Positions 47,798 through 57,168 of a stretch of 64,000 bases of DNA are shown here, piece by piece. The DNA is from Synchiropus splendidus (lineage: Eukaryota > Chordata > Actinopteri > Syngnathiformes > Callionymidae). Each line of letters starts with the position of its first letter. The first letter of the stretch is position 1. The position numbers and the translations under genes are program-made. The stretch lies in NCBI RefSeq assembly GCF_027744825.2, contig NW_026527056.1, positions 930,001-994,000 on the forward strand, written 5' to 3'. The notes beneath the pieces were generated by a model, which was given only the letters and a program-made list of their open reading frames with translations, did no database searches and was not told where the DNA came from.

Positions 47798-48158
47798 ATG
47801 TTTTTGTTACAAAAGTATTTCTTCAAAAAATTGATAAAAGAATAATAAAAACAATAAAATCAATAATGAACAATAAACTCCATAAACTCAAGGGTATTGC
47901 CAGACGCTGATACCCACCAACATCAAAAGTACCGCGAGACGCTGGTATTAACACATATACTTCAAAAATCATATAATCAAAATAAATACAATAAAAAGAA
48001 ATAAATCAAAAAAATAATAAGAGAACGATAAAAATTAATTAAATCAAATAGTCTGAGAGCAATAGCAAGAGCACCGTCATAAGTTAAGATACAAGACCAT
48101 ACTGCAAACGGATGAAGCCAAAAAGCAAAAAGGGACCTCTGTGTCACATTTCCGAGCG

Positions 48159-48166
48159 TTTTTATA
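48159..48166 (-). promoter_or_regulatory. Candidate LTR TATA box
   Basis: TATAAAAA on the minus strand inside the LTR, about 350 bp from its U3 start. Confidence 0.5.
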
Positions 48167-48515
48167 GCAACACAGCTGGTTTTGATGACATGCCCATAAA
48201 TGGATCGCGTGTTCCGGCGGTTAATCACATCCAGTTTCATTTGCGTCAGCAGTGCCTAGCGGTTCACCACATCCGGTCAGCACATCCTGTTTCTTCTGCG
48301 TCAGCACACGTCAGCACACGTCAGCACATCCTGTTTACAAGTTCAATCTAAGTTCAAAGCACACACTTGTTCATGAGTTCAAAAGTTCACGTTCAAAGGC
48401 ATGTAAGTTCACTAAAGTTCAAACATCAAAATCAATGATAAAAATCACAAATAATATCAAATATCAGTTAGCAAGTTTTGATTATAATATTTTCGATTTT
48501 CCAGTATATACAACA

Positions 48516-48525
48516 ACCCCCTCCG
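48516..48525 (-). promoter_or_regulatory. Polypurine tract of the ERV
   Basis: CGGAGGGGGT on the minus strand immediately precedes the TGTTG start of the LTR. This is the plus-strand DNA primer site of retroviruses. Confidence 0.75.
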
Positions 48526-48538
48526 AAAATATCCTCCT

Positions 48539-48931
48539 TCACCATTTGTCTAAATCACCAAGGTTCAGTGGTTCGAATTCTCCTTCTTCGTCTTCTTGTT
48601 GTCCCAGCTGTGACTCAAGCTCATCCAATTCCTTCAGCATTTTCACGTAGTAGCTGATCCACATCTGCGCTGACGCCGATCTAGGTCTGGCAGACGTTAT
48701 AGGGTCGGGCATCAAAGGGGCAGTGTGGTCACCATCTTCTCTGCTCCGGTGCTCAGGCGCTGAGAGACCTGGAACCTCATCTTGGGGGGTGCTGGGTGAA
48801 TGTTCATCTCGTGGAGCAGAAGTCGTGTGGCTCCCAGATTTCGGAGTTATGGGGCCTAGACCACCAGAGTATTCAGCTAGCGGAGTAGGTGACTGACGTC
48901 TCGGTGGTTTCGGGGGTACAGGGTTTAGCAT
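48539..48931 (-). CDS. ERV 3'-terminal accessory ORF, Pro/Ser-rich with acidic tail
   Basis: An intact 130-codon frame from an ATG at 48931 ends 14 nt before the polypurine tract. The N-terminus is proline-rich (PVPPKPPRRQSPTPLAEYSG) and the middle is Ser/Pro/Asp-rich. The C-terminus is strongly acidic (QQEDEEGEFEPLNLGDLDKW) and preceded by a Leu-rich stretch (YYVKMLKELDELES). An acidic tail with bulky residues resembles a transcription activation region. It may be the last exon of a transactivator with the upstream frames rather than an independent gene. No family match is claimed. Confidence 0.5.
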   Translation of the reverse strand: MLNPVPPKPPRRQSPTPLAEYSGGLGPITPKSGSHTTSAPRDEHSPSTPQDEVPGLSAPEHRSREDGDHTAPLMPDPITSARPRSASAQMWISYYVKMLKELDELESQLGQQEDEEGEFEPLNLGDLDKW

Positions 48932-49040
48932 GTCTAGGTGTTCATCCCCACATGGTCGTCTGTCCCTATGTGAGTGACGTTAACTGGGACTTCTACGAAC
49001 TGTCCTGAATCTGGGAAGATAAATCTGGTGCCTCTCATGT

Positions 49041-50353
49041 TTAACCCACACAGGTGAAAATTTCCCAGGATATGGCCATCGTGTTTACAATCACGGAGGC
49101 CCTCCGACACTTGGGTGCCCTTGGGGCTGGAGTAGCTCCCGACTCCGAGTTAGCAGGTGCTTCCTCAGTGGGCGGAAAATTGGTTCTCCTTCCAGAGGTC
49201 ACCCCTGTGCTACTGGATGTCGCAGCTCTCCTTACCCAGCGTCTCGCCTGGTTTGGTCTCCGGGGAGCGGGCCTCCATTTGCGCCAGTGTTGCCGTTTGT
49301 ACTGCTGGAGCATGGCAGGGCGCTTCCAGTCGCGATCACCCTCCAACACAGCCATTGCTTCTACCTTATCTCCACTCATCACCAGTCGGGCAAAATTTTC
49401 CCATGAGACTGGTCCTTGCATGTGCCAACCCAATGTAGTGGGCACCACTGGTCTGTCTTTCTACAACCTTTTGATCCACTCATAGTATCCACAAGGACAA
49501 TATCCTCCTTGGTAATGTTGCATATCAAACCCCCCATGCCACAAGTCACCGTGTTCCCTAGTAACACACTCTTCCCGGTCCTCATACACACTCACGACGT
49601 CTTTCTGCCATTGAGTCACCATCAGTAAGTTTGGGTCATAGAGGTAAATCCCCTGGAGGTTGATAGCCTGGCTGTATTTTTCCTGGCCCCCAAGGTCTGG
49701 CAGGGCATACATTTCCCAAGTCTTTGTTGTATATTTCTCCCACCTGTTCGGTTTTCAGTACTATTCCCTCCAACATGTATGGAGGATGGAATGCTCCATG
49801 TTCAATCCAGGATGTCTGCCGAGGTCCTATTTTACAATGGTACGCCCTAAAGGCGTGCGTGGTCAATGGGGGCAGCTTATCATCCCCTGGGAACGTGAAC
49901 TCCCAGTGTTCAGCACATACAACTGGGAGCCAATGGTTCAATCGCTCATTCTCCTGGCACATTACCACAAAACGTGGCGATGCCTGGAGGATGAACGGGG
50001 TCTCTTTTTCGAATGACCACACGACCTGTTCCCTCGCTTTGATTTCATGTGTATCCATAGCTTTTGGACCTTCTTTCTGTGATCTTGTCTAACTACACCG
50101 CGTGATACCTTTGCTGTAAATCTCATGCGGGGCTCATCCCTCCAGTATTCAACCATTTTGGTAGAATTGAGGGTCCCCAACTAAAAATCCTACGTCTTCC
50201 TCTGTCTACAGGGCGGACTTTGGTTTCGGGATCAAGGGGCTCCATGATCACATCTCGGGCTAACAGGACTCTCGTTTTTTGTGTGTGCCATGGATCCCAT
50301 TGATCTGCTTTGTCGTTCCCGTCCGTAACCACAATTGAGCCCTGTAGAAACAT
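49041..50353 (-). pseudogene. ERV Trp-rich accessory gene in bel/tas position, frameshifted
   Basis: A series of frames runs from 50353 to 49041 with several frame changes and one internal stop (near 49461). Recognisable parts are KADQWDPWHTQKTRVLLARD at the start and QVVWSFEKETPFILQASPRF, CAEHWEFTFPGDDKLPPL and EHGAFHPPYMLEGIVLK in the middle. GWHMQGPVSWENFARLVMSG and a basic Arg/Lys/Trp-rich end (KRQHWRKWRPAPRRPNQARR) follow. It lies between env and the LTR, where foamy viruses carry the Bel1/Tas transactivator. The role is inferred from position and composition only. A splice-acceptor-like TTTCTACAG overlaps the first ATG (AG at 50342), so the N-terminus could come from an upstream exon. 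Confidence 0.5.
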
Positions 50354-50399
50354 TACAAAATGTTAATTTTGAGAAGGTCTACAAACAGTAGACGCCATT

Positions 50400-50657
50400 T
50401 CATACAATCTTATGCTGTTCGAAGTTTTCCATATCTTCATGGGGTAACAAGTCCGCATCAGATAACCTATATAAAACACAGAGACATACAAGGAAGCTCC
50501 TCGAGCTAATTTTATAAACAGAATCCATATCATCAGGATTACCTTGAGTCTCCTGTTGACGAAGACGAAACGTCAGTACATCTGTTCCAATATATGCCCA
50601 TGTCAGTGTCATCCAGAAGATAGACCAAACTAGTTCCTTGCTCTGTGCAGTGTTCAA
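50400..50657 (-). CDS. Small ORF between env and the accessory gene
   Basis: An 85-codon frame from an ATG at 50657 has one hydrophobic stretch (LVWSIFWMTLTWAYIG). It contains a splice-donor-like CAAGGTAATC near 50545. It could be a leader exon for the downstream accessory frames, but the reading phase of that donor does not fit the acceptor at 50342. It may also be a chance frame. Confidence 0.25.
   Translation of the reverse strand: MNTAQSKELVWSIFWMTLTWAYIGTDVLTFRLRQQETQGNPDDMDSVYKISSRSFLVCLCVLYRLSDADLLPHEDMENFEQHKIV
50509..50516 (-). promoter_or_regulatory. Candidate internal promoter TATA box
   Basis: TATAAAAT on the minus strand, about 155 nt upstream of the accessory start at 50353. 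Foamy viruses drive tas/bel genes from an internal promoter near the end of env, so the location is suggestive. A single TATA-like octamer in AT-rich DNA is weak evidence. Confidence 0.3.
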
Positions 50658-51109
50658 ACACTATTGGGTGTTTAATGTAACGTGGGTAATAAGCCATGGA
50701 GCGTAATACATTGCTCTGCAGGGTTGTATCATTTTGTCATTTAGTCAGTCCCGAGGTGATATCGTAAACCAAAGCTTTGGTACTGATTAAGATGTATTTT
50801 TCTGTTATTACGGTGGTAGTTTCGACCCCTCTCTCTCCACCCCAGGAGAGTTTTAAGAGAACTCTAAGTAACTATGGATTTACAGAGTGTAATGTTCGTC
50901 TTCTGACACCAATCTTCTCCGTAGGAGAACTGGGTAATTTTAAAGTTAAGTAATACAAATATTATTAAAATGGTGGCTAACACTCATGTTAAAATCATGA
51001 TTTTTACCCTGAGATTTTCCTTATTTACTTCCCCCTCAGGTACTTTTGTAACCAGTACCTTAATCCTTATATCCGTAAGACACAAGCAGGGTTCCTAATT
51101 CAAACCTCG
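50658..51109. other. Spacer between env and the accessory region
   Basis: AT-rich with no supported gene. It may hold splice or promoter signals for the 3' accessory frames. Confidence 0.4.
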
Positions 51110-54100
51110 CTATACCCTTTGTCCATTGACTTTTTTCCATTTTTCTTGTTTCCTTTTCTTTATGTCTTCTTTGACATCTCGAAGAGCCTTTTTCAAGAAC
51201 TCTTCCTCTTGTTTTTCTTTTCGTCTTTTGGCTGCACGGCACGGATAGCAGCATATACTATTAAGGCACCGACATAAGGTGACTACTTTGGAGATTACGG
51301 CGAGAGCTATGAGGATCGCCAATACAATTAGTATCCATTTTAGGTACCACCATATTAATCCGATAATTTCCCACACAGCTGCTGCTGTATCTACGACTCC
51401 CTGTCCTATTCCATACATCATAACTTCTGTCATTATTCCCAAAAATCCCAACCATTCTGCCGTCGGTACTTTCTTCTGAAAGTCACGTACAACATGCCAA
51501 TAATCGTTTAATTTTTCACAGGCATATGGGTCCCTGGTTATATTAATCTTAGGGGCACTATATTCCTCATAGACACAGCTTCTCTCCCCTTTTGGAATAT
51601 ACCAGGGGGATGAATTACTGTATTTCATCTTTGAGAGGATTCTTTCATTCAGTTCAAAAACATGTGTCTGTGAATTTGCATCCACATTGTCCTTATCACA
51701 TAATTGGTCTCGATATGTTTCGTATCGATTATACATGAGGAACCCTGGATTTATACTTTCCAAAAGCCCAATCGGAGCTGCTACTTTCGCCCGTGTGGTA
51801 TGGCTACATGTATCCCAAGCCGTCCACACATTTTCTCCCTATTTTTCAACAATATGCCATGTGTTCCCCACTTAGTAGTAAAATAGGACTCATGTTCTCT
51901 TTTTAGTTGCTAGGCTACTTGGGACCGATTAAAACATCCAGATGTATTACACGGGATATAACCCCACTGATGCGGGTAACATGGATTAGAGTCGTGATTA
52001 TAATCTGATTCAGGTTTTAGTTTGGTGTGCGAAAACACCCTTGATATCCTGTCACGTTTAAACTAAAATGCTCGGGGTTTTGGGGTTGCCATCTGAGCTG
52101 TGGATATTGAACGCTACTTATAACGGGGAACCAAGTGTTCTTAAATTGAGTTTTATCAATCTCCTGACTCTTTGTTTGTTTTGTATTATTGACCTCAAAG
52201 AGGTCTAGCCCTGCTATCAGAAATCTTTCCGTAGTCATCAGAGTAGTATGGACAAACGGGAATGACGACTGAATTGTTCTTACGTGGCGCCATTCCGAGT
52301 GTTGTTTAAAAGATTGTTTGACTGTTTGCAGATGATAGGGCAACAGAAACGTCGCTGTGTACCTTGTAGAGATATCTGCAACCTTTCCCTTTTTCTGACC
52401 TCTATCTTTTGATGAGGCTTCTACTAGGAATGGTTTCATTGCGCAATGAGGCCAGGCTCGAATAGACACTTCCCCATTGGAAGCGTTCCAGGAGACTTCT
52501 TTCCTTCTTAAGAACTTTTGATAATTAGTTAATTGATCCTGGAGGGCCATTCCCGCGGTTCTTTTACCTCCTTTTATCTGAGTAATGTCTCCCAATAATT
52601 GGCTCGGGTTAAACAATAATGTTGCTTCTTTAAGAGCGGTGTACCACGTCTTTTGGTCATCATTTTGGAGTCCCTCCGTAGATGGTTTATTCCATTCAGT
52701 GATATTCTCCTGGTATACTGAATCATATCCCCATACTTCTTGCTCAGTCCGAACTTTTACTTCATAGTTTTTAACCTTTCCCCTCAGAGTGTTGAGTGGA
52801 TTTACTGAATTCGGCAATCCTGGGCTTGCAAGGAACCTGTGTATCACAGTGATATTTTTTCCTTCATCACTAGGGGTTTGTAGTTCTTCATATGATACTA
52901 GGTGTGGCCATATCAGCATTTCTAAACTTTCCGTGTCAAACGAATTCCATCCTAATCCTTGCCCCAAAATGAGACCAGCTAACTGTGACCATTCCCATGC
53001 CATAAAGATGACCGTCGGATCATCTTTAGCCTTATTGTTCAGACATGTGGGAGAAATAGTGTGTTCATGACTATTCGGTTGTTGACCTATTGATTGGCTA
53101 CTTGGGCAGCATAGATTAACTCGTAAGTCCGTTGTAAAATTCTCCATTGCTTCTGCCCAGTCTTTTCCTCTCATTGGATAAAATATCTTATTTTCTGTAT
53201 TGTTAGGCTTCTCATTAATGAGCTGATATGCATATTTAACATGGGTAATGTTTATTCCAAGCTTTTGAGACAAACATTCCTTAGCCTCAGCCCACCAGAT
53301 TGACTGATTATTTCTGACCCAGTTTCTCCAAGGCTGCTGCGTCATCATAGGGATTGCGAGGCCTATTTGATCCCTTCGGCACTCGCATGGTTCTTTGTGA
53401 CAATCATTTCCTTCTTCCATTCCTTTACCGTCAAACTGTTTATTATGGCATAATATACCATCTCCTTGCAATGCCCCTAATTTGTACCACATAACTCTTC
53501 TTTGCACCACAGGGTATTTGAGCCAAAGTTTCCAGAAATTACTACCCGGATGCTGATCTGCAATGTACTCTCTTCCCGATCCATTAATCTTGCCCCTATT
53601 TTGTTCACTCATAGTGGTCAACAGATGCCACTTCCAATAAACATTACGTAAGCCAGAGTCTCGTGGGCTAGTGTCATACTCATCATTCTTAGGCCCTTTG
53701 TTTGTGCAATCTTTCTCTGGTTGACACCTGGGATAAACCTCCTCTTCCCTGAAATGAGTGTCCGGGGGAGACTTGCCGTCCAACCATGGTGTATAACCAT
53801 TTGTCATCAAATAAAGAGAATTGTTAAATTGTTTTTCTTCTGGTGTGGAGAGAAAAAACTTAACTTGTTGTTCCTTCTCTCCTTCATGTTTAGCTTGATT
53901 CGCTGCTGCTACAGTGGTATGAATAGGTTCCGATAATAACAGCATGGTTTTTGTCTCTACCTTTTGGAACATTTCCCAAGAACGTGTGTACTCCAGCCCT
54001 CTTCCAATTCTTCTAGGAGCAGGGTCAGTCGAATCAGTGTTTAACACTTCGGGGTCAGAGTTAGCCGAAAAAGGTAGGGGGACTATATCTAGCAGGAGTT

Positions 54101-55408
54101 GTCCTATTTGATTACTTTTGTCCCATTCTTCATTTCCATAAGCTTCTATGGTTGTCCACAGTTCTTGTTCCCATGTTTTATTATTAAAGCTAGCTTGTTC
54201 TACCCTTTTGAAAAGTGGGGCATTCCACACATGGGTGCTATTGATTGTCTGACATGTTTTCATCTGATAGTATCTATCTTCTCCCATCGTCCAGCCCTGT
54301 CTCGTTTGTTGGGCAAAAACTTTATAATAACAGGTTTTAACAGAGCAAAGACCGATGGACAATCCGGAAAGTCTCATCTCTTCATGATTTATTAACTTTA
54401 CTTTTACTGTTACAAATTCCTTGGATGCATGTCCATAACGAGTTATTATATCTTCCCAGGTGTCGTATTCATATTGAGTTTGATTCTTCCGTTTACACTG
54501 GGCCTTATATTCACACAGCCTCTCATACGCTGCCAGCTCATGAGTCCTTCATCACAATTTGACACATTAACACTCTTAAATGGGATATCACATTCTCCCA
54601 TGCCTTCCTTATGGGAATCTGCGGGCTCTGAGCTGTTATTCTTGATCTCGGTAGGGCCTGATGTGAACATTGTGGCCGTCGTATCTATGTCGACTATTTT
54701 GCCATCAGTTGTTGGGATTATGCTAGTCTCCATTTGATCAGGGGTCATAGTTGGGGTATGCATGGTTATGGAATCAATAGGAGATGTGGCCATGACTGTC
54801 GTCTTTTCAGTTATTGCTGTACCTAGATTCCCTTCATTTTCTCTAATAGATAAGGTGACCTGAGTATTCATTTCTGTTGTGGTATTTTTTCCGGGTTCGG
54901 AAACGACCATGCTACTGACCATTTGGTTTTGGGACACGTCAATAGTTCCTTGTTGATTAATCGGACTGGGGGTGATTGACATGGTAGTAGCTGTCCAAGT
55001 GGCAGTTGCGGCAGTTTTGTTCACCGGGTTTTCCGCGCTTCGGCGACTTCGTTTGAGTGTCTTGGTGGTCACCTGACTCTTCACTTCCTGACTATCAACT
55101 TTTGGTTTCTCATACTCACAAGTGCCACTTATAGCTCCATGGATATTTAGATAAACAATTGCTTGTTTTATCCATAGGGCTTGATCAAATTGAGTGCCAT
55201 TTATATCTGTTGCAATTGGCAAAGATATCTCTCTAGTATTCGGGGTCAAAACGGTGCAGTTTTTACTGTGTACTGTTTTTGATTTCCAACGTCGGGTGAC
55301 ACTGCTGGTATGGGTCTTATATTCATAGACTATATTTGACCATGAGGCTATTACTAATCTTAATATGAAGAGCAGCATTCCAATTATAAAGAGACTCAAG
55401 GGAGACAT
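51110..55408 (-). pseudogene. env: ERV env, about 1,430 codons, broken by frameshifts
   Basis: Three long frames form one gene: 55408-54446, 54377-52017 and 51829-51110. The outer two share a frame and the middle one is shifted. The first has a hydrophobic N-terminus (residues 5-22) and a furin-type KRSRR at residues 119-123, followed by a Ser/Thr-rich mucin-like segment. Foamy virus Env also has a leader of about 126 residues released by furin. The middle frame has many N-X-S/T sequons and conserved-looking cysteines, typical of surface subunits. The last frame has a membrane anchor (YLKWILIVLAILIALAVIS), then a Cys cluster and a long Lys/Glu-rich cytoplasmic tail. No CX6CC motif is visible. 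It is larger than known exogenous foamy Envs (about 985 residues). Confidence 0.7.
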
Positions 55409-55571
55409 CTTTTCTTGGTCATTTTGTCACGTTTCATTTGTTTCCTATAAATTGTAGCTGGCGTCTGGTGCTGTATATCTTTGGCCTGATCTTTATATGC
55501 CAATTGTTGTCTCGCCTTAAATTGCCACCAGCACCTAGCTTTCCAATACCAGAATTTATTCCATAAATTCA

Positions 55572-57168
55572 TTATTCCTTCTTTCCCTTTCTTCTTTTGA
55601 GAAGGAGGGCTATTCGCGATTGCTTACCATTAGCTGGTCGCTTGCCTTTATCGCGTACTTTAGGCACCTCCTCGTCTTCTGACCCAGGACTATCGAGATC
55701 CTGTGGGTGAGAAGAAGGTGGTGGCATTAGTTCTTGCGACCCCGTCTTTTTGATCTCTCCTGATTGGTTCATAATAGCCGGGATGTTTTTGGGATTATTC
55801 CTCTCCCCCTCTGGACCAATCACACTTCCTAGGCGTGGCCCCAGGTGCTGCTGGAAAAACGTGCTGCCTGGCATTTCCTGATCCAGGACAGCTTCAGTAA
55901 ATCCAGTACGGCTGAGCTTAGATTTCCTCTTCAGCCAAGCTGACCTCCATCCAGTCACCTTTGTCCTTGTTACAGGTCTAACCGGGATCGAGACATTGGT
56001 CAGTATCATCAAGTCCTTTGTGTCAACTTCTATGAAGACCCCCAACGGGTACCATGTGAAGCCAGTGAGCGTGATAAGGACACGGGCTGCCCCGGACACT
56101 ACTCGTGGGCCGCATTCAGTGACAAGAATAAGGTTACGTTTAATAGTTGAGACCCTGGCTTCCTGTGTCTCTTTAGCATGTCTGGGCAAGGTTCCAGAAG
56201 TTGTAAAAATCCTCTTATTGTTGGTTAAATGGGGATAGTTGTACACGTCAGGGTAGAATATTTTTCCCTTAGCCACCCTATCTTGGGGCCATATTTGCTC
56301 GGTCCACCACCTTCCCATGGAGGTGGATTCCCAATCTCTCTGGCTATAGCCTTGCAAGGATAGGCTTCCATCTCCAGACAGATGTAAGCCATCCTCCCAT
56401 CTCCATGGGCGAAAAGTCTTCCCACTTCATGGTGGTATCCCTGGGGATAACTGAGAGTTTCCTTTCCTGCTTAGATGAGAGTTTCTCATCGCCAATAGAC
56501 ATCATAGTCTGGTATATCAGAATAGGGCAGTTCCAAGAATCTATGATACTGGCCCGTAAAGCAATCGGTGGCTGTGGAAGGTGATCGTCTGAGTGCAAAC
56601 GATACCGTCGTGCCAAGAACTGTGCTGGGTTTATCTGCCAGGGGGTGCCTGTATCGCACACATTCCAAACCCCGTCACGTTGGCCACAGGTGCATGGCCT
56701 GCAATGGGTGTCTTTGCGTAATATTTGATATCGACATCCCCACGATTCCAAGCAGCATTTGCAGAACGCGAAGGGGGCAGACCCCATTAATTCGATCCCG
56801 CACATCAGATGTTCAGCTCCTACCTCTATTCGCTTAGGACGGTGCTCATGCTTGTACTTTGCATCTCCAGACCAAATGAGGACGAAAACGGGCGCAGCAC
56901 AAAGGACACAATCACCAGGTTCATAATTAGACCATCTAACACTGGTGGTGGGGTGAGTATAAGGCATAACAATCCCTTTTTTCCAGGAATGATTAATACC
57001 ATCCCAGGTCATAACAAGGAGGCCATTATTTGGGAAGACTCGATCGGAGAGCATCTTAACATAGTCATCCCCTACCCCCTGAACCCATCCTGGCACATGG
57101 TCTCGGTCAGCTCCCATCCTGAGTTTTACACTTAAGTCTAAGTTGCTTGGGGTGGTACCTGTGGCCAT
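55572..57168 (-). pseudogene. Unrecognised ERV gene between pol and env, Cys-rich N-half, basic C-terminus
   Basis: An ATG at 57168 in strong context (A at -3, G at +4) overlaps the end of pol by 62 nt and opens 274 codons. After a frame change near 56350 the reading continues for about 260 codons to 55572. The N-half has 11 cysteines between residues 87 and 171 (GDCVLC, FCKCCLESWGC, HCRPCTCG), a possible metal-binding domain, and many Trp residues. The C-half ends in an acidic patch (SEDEEVPK) followed by basic clusters (LLLKRRKGKK) that resemble a nuclear localisation signal. I recognise no family. Its size and its position between pol and env suggest an accessory or regulatory protein. One frameshift is the only obvious break. 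Confidence 0.6.

Larger units (their letters stand above)
47214..48515 (-). repeat. ERV 3' LTR, 1,302 bp
   Basis: On the minus strand it starts TGTTGTATATAC directly after a polypurine tract and ends in ...GGCGACA, giving TGT...ACA ends. The left boundary is set by the switch from 188-bp satellite (ATATTTGGCGTT) to unrelated sequence at 47214. A TATA box (48159-48166) and an AATAAA (47792-47797) are placed as expected for U3 and R. The other LTR lies outside the window, so the ends are inferred. Confidence 0.75.

Noticed and set aside
50342..50657. A spliced accessory gene joining the 85-codon ORF to the frame starting at 50353
   Set aside because: The donor (near 50545) and acceptor (50342) look reasonable, but the reading phases do not match. 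It is kept only as a remark.
51110..51829. Herpesvirus gB-like fusion protein suggested by the long hydrophobic membrane-proximal stretch in Env
   Set aside because: Only general hydrophobicity is shared. No specific motif supports it, and the gene lies in env position of a provirus.
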